From the NCBI GenBank assembly GCA_040902105.1, contig JBBDXW010000030.1, positions 1 to 32,034 on the forward strand: a stretch of DNA of 32,034 bases. The letters are read 5' to 3'. A program made the position numbers and the translations under genes. Shown piece after piece: positions 1-8,230 of the stretch. Under the pieces are notes generated by a model. That model was not told the origin of the DNA, made no database searches, and worked only from the letters and a program-made list of their open reading frames with translations. Every line of letters begins with the position of its first letter. The first letter of the stretch is position 1. Origin of the DNA: IDS-8 sp040902105. Lineage in GTDB: Bacteria; Pseudomonadota; Gammaproteobacteria; Steroidobacterales; Woeseiaceae.

Positions 1-73
1 CGAGCGAGTTTCCCGTGTCTGAGCACGTGGAATACCCCCGGACGGTGCTCCTGCGTCGTCAAACGTCTTGCGT
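1..73. other. window edge, no gene recognised
   Basis: I see no convincing coding frame, RNA gene or repeat in these bases. They lie just past the stop codon of the minus-strand gene that ends at 74. Confidence 0.5.
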
Positions 74-364
74 TCAAGCGCCCGCGTAGTAGCGATAGAA
101 AACAAACGCCAGCGCCGCAATCAGCAAAGTCTTCAGCAGCCTGCCGAGATTGGAGTGCTCAGCGACCATTCGCGGCGCCGGTTTTTTCGGAGCGTGCTGC
201 CACGCCGCCTTGTCAACCAGAACCTTGGCGTTCGCGAGACCAATCCCCGTCGCTTCGCGCAGCAGTTTGATCGCTTCGACTTTCCTGCCCTGCTCGATCG
301 CCCGGATGACCGCAGGCGGCAGGTTGTTCTCCGTGATTATGTCTTTTGTTTTCATTCTGGACAT
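74..364 (-). CDS. L7/L12 C-terminal-domain-like small membrane-anchored protein
   Basis: About 96 residues. The first two thirds (LPPAVIRAIEQGRKVEAIKLLREATGIG in part, then LANAKVLVDKAA) have the helix-strand-helix pattern of the ribosomal protein L7/L12 C-terminal domain, whose hallmark is K-IxxLRExTGxGLxxAKxxVD. The C terminus (LLKTLLIAALAFVFYRYY) is a single transmembrane helix, which true ribosomal L12 lacks, and there is no L12 N-terminal dimerisation domain. It is therefore not the ribosomal stalk protein but one of the small L7/L12-CTD membrane proteins of unknown role. I chose ATG at 364, which has a GGGGA four bases upstream; GTG at 382 and ATG at 355 are alternatives. It is divergent from the amidohydrolase lipoprotein gene. 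Confidence 0.75.
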   Translation of the reverse strand: MSRMKTKDIITENNLPPAVIRAIEQGRKVEAIKLLREATGIGLANAKVLVDKAAWQHAPKKPAPRMVAEHSNLGRLLKTLLIAALAFVFYRYYAGA

Positions 365-536
365 TGCATCCCCAGGTTGCACCAGCGCGACAAAGAATAT
401 CTCACACGGACGTTCCGCACACTGAGCCAGGTCTCAAATGTGTTGCGACGCCGCCCGACCGCGCACATTGTACATTTTCCGCAGCGGCCATCGAGCATGT
501 ATAGTGCGGGCACGAAAGCGTTGATTGGAGGAATCG
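365..536. promoter_or_regulatory. divergent intergenic region with ribosome binding site for the amidohydrolase gene
   Basis: This region separates the minus-strand L7/L12-like gene from the plus-strand amidohydrolase gene. GGAGG at 527-531, five bases before ATG 537, fixes that start and argues against TTG at 525. TATAGT at 500-505 is a plausible -10 box for the plus-strand gene, but I see no convincing -35 at the usual spacing. Confidence 0.35.
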
Positions 537-1931
537 ATGAAAAAAATCACGATCCTGGCGGGGTTCGCCTGGCTGATGCTCGCGGGCTGTGACATGCCCG
601 GCAGTACGGACGGCGACGCAAAAGACGACAACGGCGATGCCCCTGCCCCGTATGCGAGCCAGTATGCCGCGCTCCCTTCCGCTGCCACGCTGTTGACCGG
701 GGCCACCGTTCTGACCGGCACCGGCGAACGCATGGATGGGGCGGACGTTCTGCTGCGCGACGGCAAGATCGTGCAGGTTGGTGCCAGAATTTCGGCAGGC
801 GATGCGGAGGTGATCGATGCAAAGGACATGTGGATCACGCCCGGCATCATCGACGTGCATTCGCATCTCGGCGTTTATCCGGCGCCGGGGGTCCTTGCAC
901 ACGGCGACGGCAACGAGATCAGTTCCCCGAATACAGCAGAAGTGTGGGCCGAACACAGTGTATGGCCACAGGATCCGAGCTTCGTTACCGCACTTGCAGG
1001 AGGCATCACCACGCTGCAGATTCTCCCCGGTTCGGCAAATCTCTTCGGCGGACGCAGCGTGACGGTCAAGAACGTCCCCGGGCGTTCCGTGCAGGACATG
1101 AAATTCCCCGGCGCCCCGTACGGATTGAAAATGGCTTGCGGCGAGAATCCGAAGCGCGTCTACGGCGAAATCAAAGGCACGGCGCCGTCCACGCGCATGG
1201 GCAACGTCGCCGGTTACCGGAAAGCATGGATCGCGGCGGAAGACTACCGCGACAAAATGGAGAAGGCGGACAACGGCGACGGTGAGGCGCCGGTTCGCGA
1301 TTTGCAGCTTGAAACCCTGGTGGGTGTTCTGGACGGCGAGATTCTCGTCCACAACCATTGCTATCGAGCCGACGAAATGGCGGTCATGATCGACGTCGCG
1401 AAAGAATTCGGTTACCGGATTTCCACCTTCCATCATGCCGTTGAGGCTTACAAGATTCCGGACCTGCTGGCGGAAAACGATATCTGCGCTGCGGTATGGG
1501 CGGATTGGTGGGGCTTCAAAATGGAGGCATACGACGGCATTCGCGAGAACGCCGCCATGGTTGATAGCGCCGGGGCCTGCGCTATCGTGCATTCGGATGA
1601 CGAGCGCGGCATCCAGCGGCTGAACCAGGAGACGGCAAAGATCATGGGGGCTGCCGCCCGAGTCGACATCGACATCCCGCCTGAGCATGCGATCCGGTGG
1701 ATTACTCGAAATGCCGCGCAGGCGCTGGGTATCGGCGGGTCCGTCGGCACTCTGGAGGCCGGGAAGATGGCGGACGTTGCGGTCTGGGACGGCAACCCGT
1801 TCAGCGTGTACTCGCGGGTCGAGCGTGTCTACATCGACGGCGCCCTGGTGTTCCATCTCGATGACTCTTCGGTCAACCCTGTGACGGATTTCAGTCTTGG
1901 CACGACGGCAATGACCGGAGGCGCGAAATGA
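537..1931 (+). CDS. amidohydrolase-family lipoprotein with complete metal-binding motifs
   Basis: The 464-residue product starts with a lipoprotein signal peptide ending in the lipobox LAGC (Cys18), so it should be a lipid-anchored envelope protein. The composite-domain strand TLLTGATVLTGTG is followed by the signature TPGIIDVHSHLG (His108, His110). Further candidate ligands are in VHNH (about 271-274), FHH (298-300) and HSDDE (Asp354). This is the ligand set of amidohydrolase-superfamily enzymes related to imidazolonepropionase and peptidase-like amidohydrolases. The C terminus GTLEAGKMADVAVWDGNP is the usual second half of the composite domain. The substrate cannot be read from sequence; exported members often act on peptides or cyclic amides. 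The stop overlaps the start of the next gene (ATGA, 1928-1931), which implies translational coupling. Confidence 0.9.
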   Translation: MKKITILAGFAWLMLAGCDMPGSTDGDAKDDNGDAPAPYASQYAALPSAATLLTGATVLTGTGERMDGADVLLRDGKIVQVGARISAGDAEVIDAKDMWITPGIIDVHSHLGVYPAPGVLAHGDGNEISSPNTAEVWAEHSVWPQDPSFVTALAGGITTLQILPGSANLFGGRSVTVKNVPGRSVQDMKFPGAPYGLKMACGENPKRVYGEIKGTAPSTRMGNVAGYRKAWIAAEDYRDKMEKADNGDGEAPVRDLQLETLVGVLDGEILVHNHCYRADEMAVMIDVAKEFGYRISTFHHAVEAYKIPDLLAENDICAAVWADWWGFKMEAYDGIRENAAMVDSAGACAIVHSDDERGIQRLNQETAKIMGAAARVDIDIPPEHAIRWITRNAAQALGIGGSVGTLEAGKMADVAVWDGNPFSVYSRVERVYIDGALVFHLDDSSVNPVTDFSLGTTAMTGGAK

Positions 1932-3232
1932 GAACGCTGATGAAATCAACTGTATTGCTCGCAGGAACTCTTCTCGCCGGCTCCGCCGTCGCGGAAACGA
2001 TCGCAATCACCGGGGCAACTGTTCATACCGTCGCATCAGCCGGCACGATCGAGAATGCCACGATTATCGTCGAGAACGGTAACATAACGGCCGTAGGCGC
2101 CGGTATCGCCGCACCCGACGGTGCGCGGCAGATCGACGCCTCAGGAAAGATCGTGACACCGGGACTCATCACCCCGTTCGGACAAATCGGCCTCGTGGAA
2201 GTCGGTGCTGTCGAGGGCACGGTCGATTTCGTGCAGCGCGGCGATCAGTTTTCCGCGAGTTTCGATCCTGCCGACGCCTACAATCCGCGTTCGACCCTCG
2301 TCGCAACAAATCGCATAGAAGGCATCACGCACGCAGTCATTGCACCGCAGGCGCTGGAGCCGGATGAATTCGGCAATCAGAGCCGCGTGCTGTCGGGCCT
2401 TGCCTCGATCGTGCAACTCAGTGACGACGATTTTATTGTCGAGCGCGGCGCCGCCTTCGTCGCAAATCTGGGCGAGACCGGCAGTGAACTGGCCGGAGGG
2501 TCGCGAGCGGCCGCATTGATGATATTGCGGACCGCATTCGACGACGCGCGCGACTACGCCCGCAACGTCCAGGCGTACGAGCAGGGCAATCGCCGCAAGT
2601 ACTCCATAAGCCGCAACGACCTGGAGGCGCTGCAGGACCTGCTGGACGGCAGCAAGCCGCTGCTGGTCAACGTCCACAGGGCAAACGATATCTCCACCGC
2701 ACTCAGGCTCGCCGACGAATACGACCTGGACCTGATCGTCATGGGCGGTATCGAAGCGTGGATGGTCGCCGACGAACTTGCCGCAGCCGATGCCAGCGTC
2801 ATTCTCGATTCCCTCGCGAACCTGCCGGGCAACTTCGATCGCCTGAATGCGAGACTCGACGCAGCGGCGATTCTGTCGAAGGCCGGCGTCCGTTTTGCGA
2901 TCGGGGGCGATGGCGCCAGCCAGAACCACAACGCGCGCAACATCACCCAGGCTGCGGGTATCGCAGTGGCGAACGGATTGTCGTGGAACGCGGCGCTCGA
3001 AGCCTTGACGCTCGCGCCGGCGGAAATGTACGGCGTCGATGACCGCATCGGCAGTATCGAAGCCGGCAAGCGCGGCGACCTGGTCATCTGGGCCGCCGAT
3101 CCGCTGGAACTCTCGAGCTTTCCGGAGCAGGTTTTCATCGGCGGCGAGGCCGTACCGATGGAAAGCCGCCAGACGCTGCTGCGCGACCGTTACCTGGATC
3201 GCGATTCGGACAAGCCTCCCGCGTTTCGCTGA
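1928..3232 (+). CDS. exported amidohydrolase-like protein lacking the HxH metal motif
   Basis: The 434-residue product has an N-terminal signal peptide (hydrophobic STVLLAGTLLAGSAVAE with an AVA-E type cleavage site) and the amidohydrolase composite domain at both ends (ITGATVHTVASAGTIENA; IGSIEAGKRGDLVIWAADP). Where the upstream paralogue has DVHSHLG, this protein reads TPGLITPFGQIGL (residues about 78-89), so both histidines of the HxH motif are absent. His in NVHR and Asp in GGDG (IGGDGASQNHNARN) remain. It is co-translated with the intact amidohydrolase gene through a 4-base overlap. I infer either a non-catalytic partner subunit or an enzyme with a reduced metal site. The assignment to the superfamily is firm; catalytic competence is doubtful. 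Confidence 0.85.
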   Translation: MRTLMKSTVLLAGTLLAGSAVAETIAITGATVHTVASAGTIENATIIVENGNITAVGAGIAAPDGARQIDASGKIVTPGLITPFGQIGLVEVGAVEGTVDFVQRGDQFSASFDPADAYNPRSTLVATNRIEGITHAVIAPQALEPDEFGNQSRVLSGLASIVQLSDDDFIVERGAAFVANLGETGSELAGGSRAAALMILRTAFDDARDYARNVQAYEQGNRRKYSISRNDLEALQDLLDGSKPLLVNVHRANDISTALRLADEYDLDLIVMGGIEAWMVADELAAADASVILDSLANLPGNFDRLNARLDAAAILSKAGVRFAIGGDGASQNHNARNITQAAGIAVANGLSWNAALEALTLAPAEMYGVDDRIGSIEAGKRGDLVIWAADPLELSSFPEQVFIGGEAVPMESRQTLLRDRYLDRDSDKPPAFR

Positions 3233-3252
3233 GGACGTCGGGCCGCGAGAAC

Positions 3253-3326
3253 TGGAGCGGGTGAAGGGAATCGAACCCTCACTCTTAGCTTGGGAAGCTA
3301 ATGTTCTACCATTGAACTACACCCGC
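3253..3326 (-). tRNA. tRNA-Gly (CCC anticodon)
   Basis: The reverse complement of 3253-3326 folds as a complete cloverleaf. The acceptor begins GCGGGTG and ends CACCCGC plus discriminator T. The D-loop contains TTCAATGGTAG. The anticodon stem TTAGC/GCTAA encloses loop TTCCCAA, giving anticodon CCC, and the T-arm contains GGTTCGATTCC. The 3' CCA is encoded (TGG at 3253-3255 on the plus strand). CCC reads the GGG glycine codon. It is a solitary tRNA gene between the amidohydrolase pair and the aldo/keto reductase. Confidence 0.95.
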
Positions 3327-3461
3327 CGGTCGTGCCGATGTTACAACCGGCGGGGTGCCGCGTCGCTATTTATCTTGCCGCGGCGGCCGCGCCCGGACGT
3401 CCCGGCTACCCGGATTTCTATGTTATCGTGACCGCGACATTCACCGCATCACGGAGCGAAC

Positions 3462-4388
3462 ATGAGCGTGCTCGAAAAATTGCAACGCCGCGAATTTATC
3501 AAACTGACCGCCGCAGCGGGAGTCGCGCTGTCGACGCCAGCTTACGTCCACGCGGCGCCTGCACAGATGGAAAGGCGGCGCATCCCGGGGACTGAGGAAG
3601 ACATTCCGGTGATCGGACTCGGCACATCGCATGAGTTCGACCGCATCCCGGCCGATGGCGGCGAGCAACTGAAAGCCGTCCTGAAGGCGCTCGTGGAGCA
3701 CGGCGGTACCCTGGTCGATACGGCGCCGCGCTACGGCGACGCAGAACGGATACTGGGCGGATTCTTTGCAGCACTGGATCTCACCGGCACCCTCTTCGTG
3801 TCCACCAAGGTCGGTACGAGTGGCGCAGAACAGGGCCGCAGGTCGCTCTCGCAATCACAGGAATTGCTCGGCAAGAATCCGCTCGACCTGATGATGGTGC
3901 ACAGTCTGCAGGATGCCGTGACACAACTCGCCAACCTCCGCCAATGGAAAGACGCCGGTCATGCCCGCTACATCGGCATCACGACGTCGCAGGAAAGCGG
4001 CTTCGCCGAGATGGAATCGCTGATCAAATCGCATGACCTCGACTTTATCCAGGTGAACTACTCGCCACTGGAGCCGGAAGCGGCCGAACGCGTCATTCCG
4101 GCCGCAGCCGAGCGCGGCGTTGCGGTCATGATCAACCGTGCCTTCGGCAACGGCGAGTACTTCAGCCAGTTGCGCGGCCAGGACCTGCCGTCGTGGGCCG
4201 CCGATTTCGACTGTGAATCGTGGGCTCAGTTTTCCCTGAAGTACATCCTCGGCAATCCGCGCGTCACCTGCGTCCTTGCCGCAACCAGCAATCCGCGGCA
4301 CATGACGGACAACGCCGCCGCCGGCACCGGCCGCCTGCCCGACCCCGCAACCCGCCGCCGCATCGAAGAGTACCTCCAGGCGCTGTAG
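3462..4388 (+). CDS. twin-arginine-exported aldo/keto reductase
   Basis: 308 residues. The N terminus LQRREFIKLTAAAGVALSTPAYVHA is a Tat signal (Arg9-Arg10, then FIK and a weakly hydrophobic stretch with an AHA-like cleavage region), so the folded protein is probably exported with its cofactor. The mature part is an aldo/keto reductase barrel with all four catalytic residues in place: Asp86 and Tyr91 (DTAPRYG), Lys116 (STKVG) and His147 (MVHSLQD). The C-terminal CVLAATSNPRHMTDN is the usual cofactor-binding end. The reaction is presumably NAD(P)H-dependent carbonyl reduction; the substrate is unknown. Start ATG 3462 follows GGAG at 3453-3456. It is monocistronic, running into the palindromic repeat at 4483. 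Confidence 0.9.
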   Translation: MSVLEKLQRREFIKLTAAAGVALSTPAYVHAAPAQMERRRIPGTEEDIPVIGLGTSHEFDRIPADGGEQLKAVLKALVEHGGTLVDTAPRYGDAERILGGFFAALDLTGTLFVSTKVGTSGAEQGRRSLSQSQELLGKNPLDLMMVHSLQDAVTQLANLRQWKDAGHARYIGITTSQESGFAEMESLIKSHDLDFIQVNYSPLEPEAAERVIPAAAERGVAVMINRAFGNGEYFSQLRGQDLPSWAADFDCESWAQFSLKYILGNPRVTCVLAATSNPRHMTDNAAAGTGRLPDPATRRRIEEYLQAL

Positions 4389-4482
4389 AAGGGGCATCGT
4401 AGAGCGTGGCGATGAAGCCAAGGACTGGCCGCCATGGATAGCCAGAATCATTAATGAACGGCACAAATGTATCGGCGGAGTT

Positions 4483-4581
4483 ATTAGGTGCCGGACTTGG
4501 ATTATTGGACATTTTCGCAGTTGGTCGTTTCAGATCGCGTGTCCAACGGAAATGTCCAATAATCCAAGTCCGGCACCTAAT
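4483..4581. repeat. family A palindromic repeat, copy 1
   Basis: A perfect 32-bp inverted repeat: the left arm (4483-4514) begins ATTAGGTGCCGGACTTGGAT and its exact reverse complement is the right arm (4550-4581). The 35-nt loop (4515-4549) carries TTCAGATCGCG at 4529-4539, which recurs in the copy near 28.3 kb. The element sits between convergent genes and ends three bases from the stop codon of the PLP enzyme gene. It encodes no protein. It resembles REP/BIME or MITE-like non-autonomous elements; as RNA it would form a long hairpin that could terminate or protect transcripts from both sides. Confidence 0.92.
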
Positions 4582-4584
4582 GAC

Positions 4585-5742
4585 TCAAAGGTCGACTCCA
4601 GCAAGTGCCTGCTCGAGATCGCCAATCAGATCGTCAGCAGACTCGATGCCGATCGAAAGTCGCAGCAGATCTTTCGGTATCGGGCTTTGCGGCCCCTCGA
4701 TCGAATACCGATGCTCGATCAGGCTCTCGACACCACCAAGAGACGTTGCGCGGATAAAAACCCGGCATCGCTTCGCGACACCCAATGCGCCCTGCTCGCC
4801 TCCCTTGACACGCAACGACAGCATGCCGCCGAAACCGCCCTGCATCTGCCGCCGGGCGATGGCGTGACCGGGATGGCTTTTCAGCCCGGGATACAGCACG
4901 GCTTCGAGCCGCGGATGACCTTCAAAGTGTTCGGCGATCCGCAATGCGCTGGCGCTGGACTTGTTGACGCGGACGAACAGCGTGCGCATGCCGCGTTGCA
5001 GTAGCCAGGCTTCGAATGAACCGAGAAGAGCCCCGCCCTCGGCGCGGACTTCACGGATTCTGGCCCAGTGTTCGTCGTCACGCGCAGTGACCAGCGCGCC
5101 GGCGACGACGTCGCCATGGCCGTTGAGATATTTCGTTGCCGAATGCATGACGAGGTCGGCGCCCAGTTCGATCGGGCCCGTCAATACCGGCGTCGGCACG
5201 GTAGAGTCGACGGCAAGGCGGGCGCCGACGCGCTGCGCGACTTCCGCTGCCAGTGCAATATCGACGACGTCCCAGGTCGGATTGCAGGGCGTCTCGATCC
5301 AGACCAGTTTCGTCTTGCCTTTCCTGACGGTTTTAGCCAGATCGCCGGGAAAAGCGGAGTCATAAAGGTCGATGCCAAGCCCCCAGCGATCGCAGAATTT
5401 TGTAAGCCAGTTGCGCAGCCCCCAGTACATCACTTTCGGCGCGACGATGTGGTCCCCGGGTTCGAGCGTTTGCACCACGGACATTGCCGCGGCCATCCCG
5501 GAACCGAACAGCAATGCCGCAGCGCCACCTTCGAGGCGGGCAAGCATGCGCTCCGCGACGAGAAAGCTCGGATTCTGGTCCCGCGCATAGCTGTGCGACG
5601 CTGACGTCAGCCGGTAGTCGCCGTCCCGGGCGAACGTCGTGGACGGGCTGATCGATGGCGCGACTGCGCCGGTGGCAGGGTCGAGGTAGTGCGAACCCTG
5701 TGCCGTGTAGGTTTCAGGCGCCTGCTCGTCGTCGTCAATCAT
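4585..5742 (-). CDS. PLP-dependent trans-sulfuration-family enzyme (cystathionine gamma-synthase/lyase-like)
   Basis: 385 residues from ATG 5742. The fold-type I PLP signature HSATKYLNGHGDV places the Schiff-base lysine at Lys204, and the pyridine-nitrogen aspartate is in AVDSTVPTP (Asp179). YARDQNP (Tyr52, Arg54) corresponds to the phosphate-binding YsRxxNP motif, and the C-terminal SLGGVESLIEH is a family hallmark. The family acts on cysteine/homocysteine-type substrates (MetB, MetC, MGL), and sequence alone does not separate these reactions. The open frame extends upstream to 6057, but that extension overlaps the membrane protein gene and shows no family similarity. No clear Shine-Dalgarno is visible. 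It probably forms an operon with the upstream gene, 50 bases away. Confidence 0.9.
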   Translation of the reverse strand: MIDDDEQAPETYTAQGSHYLDPATGAVAPSISPSTTFARDGDYRLTSASHSYARDQNPSFLVAERMLARLEGGAAALLFGSGMAAAMSVVQTLEPGDHIVAPKVMYWGLRNWLTKFCDRWGLGIDLYDSAFPGDLAKTVRKGKTKLVWIETPCNPTWDVVDIALAAEVAQRVGARLAVDSTVPTPVLTGPIELGADLVMHSATKYLNGHGDVVAGALVTARDDEHWARIREVRAEGGALLGSFEAWLLQRGMRTLFVRVNKSSASALRIAEHFEGHPRLEAVLYPGLKSHPGHAIARRQMQGGFGGMLSLRVKGGEQGALGVAKRCRVFIRATSLGGVESLIEHRYSIEGPQSPIPKDLLRLSIGIESADDLIGDLEQALAGVDL

Positions 5743-5792
5743 GCCGGGGTCCAGGACGAAATGACCGGTGCACGCCGGAATGGCGTACCGGA

Positions 5793-6167
5793 TCACGCAC
5801 CGGCGGCATCCCGTCTGCGCGACCAGCGTGCGCCCAGGTATCCGGCAATGAATTGGGGAATCGATATCACCATCATGAAGATCATCGCGATAGGAAAGAG
5901 GTTGAGCGAACTTCCCTGCAAAAATGCGGAGATCGATTGACCCGCTGCCATTGCCAGGGTCCATCGCCAGGGGCGATCCGGAAACACCCAGGCAATCGCG
6001 AAGATCAGCATGACCATGACAGGAATACCGATCGAATAGTATGCCCCGGCGTCCCATGCCTCCCGCCGGCCGGTCGCAAGTGCAATCGCCATGCAGGTTA
6101 TGAAGCCGCCGATCGCAGCGGTGATATACGGCAGCAGGTTGCTCTCTCCGGCAGGTCTCGCAGTCAT
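5793..6167 (-). CDS. small four-helix membrane protein, function unknown
   Basis: About 124 residues starting at MTARPAGESNLLPY. Four hydrophobic segments are visible: YITAAIGGFITCMAIALATG, YYSIGIPVMVMLIFAIAWVF, a weaker WTLAMAAGQSISAFL, and LFPIAMIFMMVISIPQFIAG. A basic tail (ARWSRRRD) suggests a cytoplasmic C terminus. I do not recognise a named family with confidence. It lies immediately upstream of, and on the same strand as, the PLP enzyme gene, so they are likely co-transcribed. ATG 6167 is preferred over the longer frame to 6215 because it gives a normal membrane-protein N terminus. Confidence 0.7.
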   Translation of the reverse strand: MTARPAGESNLLPYITAAIGGFITCMAIALATGRREAWDAGAYYSIGIPVMVMLIFAIAWVFPDRPWRWTLAMAAGQSISAFLQGSSLNLFPIAMIFMMVISIPQFIAGYLGARWSRRRDAAGA

Positions 6168-6260
6168 AACATGATAGTACTCAATTTTCGGCTTCGCGTA
6201 AGCACCGCAGTGCACGGTCGAACGCTGACCTGCGATTGTTTGCAGCCGCCGTTTTCGACG

Positions 6261-6288
6261 TTAACATTGCGTCGCGGCGAAATGTTAT
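6261..6288 (+). promoter_or_regulatory. candidate sigma-70 promoter for the TPR gene
   Basis: TTAACA (6261-6266) matches five of six bases of the -35 consensus, and TGTTAT (6283-6288), 16 bases on, matches four of six of the -10 box. It lies in the divergent gap, 35 bases before ATG 6323. Confidence 0.35.
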
Positions 6289-6322
6289 CTTCGCGGCAGC
6301 CGCGGGTTCGAGCCGGATAACA

Positions 6323-8119
6323 ATGCGACATTTTGTAGAGGAGCTGAAACGACGCCACGTGCTGCGTGCAGCTGTGGCTTACCTCGCCGGTTCGTGGCTC
6401 CTGGTTCAACTGCTGGAGACGCTTCTTCCGATTTTCGACATTCCCGAGACGAAGATACGCTGGATCGTCATTCTGCTTGCGGTCGCTTTCGTGCCGGTCC
6501 TGGCACTGTCATGGGTGTTCGAATGGACGCCCCAGGGACTCCGCAAAGAACGGGATATTCCTTTCGAGGCTGAAGCCCGGCAAAGCAGCAGTCGCAAACT
6601 CGACGGCGCGGTCATTGTCGTTCTCGCCCTCGCCGTCGGCTACTTTGCCGTCGATAAATTCCTGTTCGAGCCGGCAACCGTTCGCCCGGCTGCGCAACCG
6701 AATACGATTGCGGTGTTGCCGTTTATCGATCTCTCACCGGGCGGGAACCAGGAGTATTTCGCCGACGGCATCGCCGAAGAGCTGTTGAATCTGCTGGCGA
6801 AGATTCCGCGCCTCAGAGTTGCCGCGCGAACCTCGTCGTGGAGCTTCAAAGGCAAGGACACACGGATTGCCGATATCGCGAAGACCCTGAACGTCGCCCA
6901 TGTACTCGAGGGCAGCGTGCGGACGTCCGGAGATCGCATGCGCATCACGGCACAGCTCATCTCGGCGGCCGACGGCTATCATCTGTGGTCGCATACCTAC
7001 GACCTTCCCGTTGGCGAAATATTTGCCGTGCAGGATCAGATTTCGAGCAGCATCGTGGAGGCGCTCAGGATCGAGGTGCTCGGCGAAATGCCGAGAACCG
7101 AACCGACTCTGCCGGAGGCGCATACGCTCTACCTCGAGGGGCGTTACCTAGAGCGGCAAGGTTCGCCGGAAAGCCTGGCGCAGGCCGTCGAACTGTTTGA
7201 GCGGGCCCTGGTACTGGACCCGGGCTATGTGTCCGCCCGGGTTGCGCTTGGCGTCGCGCTCCTTAATCAGACCGCTGCGGGCTTGAGGCCGTGGGATGAG
7301 GGCCACGCGGTGGCGAGGCAAGCCCAGCTCAAGGCTCTCGAATACGATCCCGCCAATGCGGACGCTTATGTCCAGCTTTCCTGGATCGCCAGAGTATACG
7401 ACGGCGATCTCGTCGCTGCGGCCGAGTTCGGCGCGCGCGCGCTCGAACTTGCACCGACCGATCCTGCGCTTCTGGGCAACGTGGCCGTTCTCGTGCTGTC
7501 GCTCGGGCGGCTCGACGACGCGATCGCATTGCAGGAATACAGCGTCGAGCGGACGCCGGTCGATCCACGGGCGCATTTCAACCTCGGGCTGGCTTACTAT
7601 TTTGCCCGCCGCCTCGACGACGCGGAAAAAAGCATTCGCAAGACGCTCATCCTCAGCCCGGACTATGAGAGCGCGCGCTACCGGCTCGGAACGATTCTGC
7701 TGTTCAAGGGCGATGTTGATGCAGCGCGGGAATCCTTCGAAGAAGAATCCGACGACGCGTACCGGGTAAAAGGACGCGCGCTCGCCTCGCACGCGGAGGG
7801 GCGACAGCAAGACTCCGATGCCGCGCTGCAGGCATTAATTGATGGCTGGGGCGACCAGTGGCCCTCTGAAGTGGCGCAAGTCCACGCATTTCGGGGTGAA
7901 ATCGACGCAGCTTTCGAATGGCTCGAGAAGGACTACGAAGTCGCCGGCCCGGCGGGATGGGGCGAGTGGCGTCTTATGCTGCTCTATGACAATCTTCGCG
8001 ACGATCCGCGCTGGCAGCCATTCCTGCAGAAGGTCGGCGCCTCCGACGAACAGCTTGGGACAATCCCCTTTGCAATAACACTCCCGCAACAAGGGGGACC
8101 GCAAAAAGGGGGACAGTGA
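6323..8119 (+). CDS. membrane-anchored TolB-like/TPR-repeat protein
   Basis: 598 residues from MRHFVEELKRRHVLR, the conserved start of this family. Three N-terminal hydrophobic segments (about 14-34, 46-66, 96-113) anchor it. A TolB-amino-terminal-like domain follows (TIAVLPFIDLSPGGNQEYF, then FADGIAEELLNLL and HVLEGSVRTSGD; about 128-260). TPR-type helical repeats run from about 280 to 500 (for example ARVALGVALLNQ, AHFNLGLAYYFARRLDDAE, ARYRLGTILLFKGDVDAARE). Related architectures are the soluble halves of CadC-like or adenylate-cyclase-like regulators, but I see no cyclase or DNA-binding domain, so it is probably a scaffold. The final residues (LPQQGGPQKGGQ) are encoded by a palindromic repeat and the stop codon lies inside its left arm, so the C terminus looks altered by the insertion. 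Confidence 0.85.
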   Translation: MRHFVEELKRRHVLRAAVAYLAGSWLLVQLLETLLPIFDIPETKIRWIVILLAVAFVPVLALSWVFEWTPQGLRKERDIPFEAEARQSSSRKLDGAVIVVLALAVGYFAVDKFLFEPATVRPAAQPNTIAVLPFIDLSPGGNQEYFADGIAEELLNLLAKIPRLRVAARTSSWSFKGKDTRIADIAKTLNVAHVLEGSVRTSGDRMRITAQLISAADGYHLWSHTYDLPVGEIFAVQDQISSSIVEALRIEVLGEMPRTEPTLPEAHTLYLEGRYLERQGSPESLAQAVELFERALVLDPGYVSARVALGVALLNQTAAGLRPWDEGHAVARQAQLKALEYDPANADAYVQLSWIARVYDGDLVAAAEFGARALELAPTDPALLGNVAVLVLSLGRLDDAIALQEYSVERTPVDPRAHFNLGLAYYFARRLDDAEKSIRKTLILSPDYESARYRLGTILLFKGDVDAARESFEEESDDAYRVKGRALASHAEGRQQDSDAALQALIDGWGDQWPSEVAQVHAFRGEIDAAFEWLEKDYEVAGPAGWGEWRLMLLYDNLRDDPRWQPFLQKVGASDEQLGTIPFAITLPQQGGPQKGGQ

Positions 8120-8159
8120 CCTTTGTACGAAACAAAGGTCACTGTCCCCCTTGTTGCGG
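8084..8159. repeat. family B palindromic repeat, nested copy
   Basis: An inner perfect 21-bp inverted repeat (8106-8126 with 8132-8152, 5-nt loop) carries the core GGGGGACAGTGACCTTTGT. An outer 16-bp pair CCGCAACAAGGGGGAC (8084-8099) and its exact reverse complement (8144-8159) flanks it, so part of an arm is duplicated. The left arm contains the stop codon of the TPR gene (8117-8119). The hairpin is strong enough to stall or terminate transcription towards rhlE. Confidence 0.85.
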
Positions 8160-8178
8160 AGCCCGTGAAAACGGGCGA
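8158..8178 (+). repeat. REP-like hairpin with GAAA tetraloop
   Basis: GGAGCCCGTGAAAACGGGCGA has the layout GGAGCCCG...CGGGCGA of the REP sequences at 29974 and 31984. The stem GCCCGT/ACGGGC is perfect and closed by a GAAA tetraloop. It directly abuts the family B palindrome; the same pairing of REP and family B is seen at the window end. Confidence 0.6.
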
Positions 8179-8230
8179 AAGGCAGGCGCGGGAGTCGCCC
8201 GAATTCGCGGCCTCCAAAAGGGAATAAAGC

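Noticed and set aside
402..2006. 534-codon minus-strand frame opposite the amidohydrolase lipoprotein gene
   Set aside because: Mirror frame of a well-supported gene with signal peptide and metal ligands; composition is His/Arg/Val-rich as expected of shadows.
3039..3431. plus-strand open frame across the tRNA-Gly gene
   Set aside because: It runs through a complete tRNA and out of frame through the second amidohydrolase gene; no family similarity.
5743..6057. N-terminal extension of the PLP enzyme
   Set aside because: It overlaps the membrane protein gene and lies before the family's natural start MIDDDEQAPETY.
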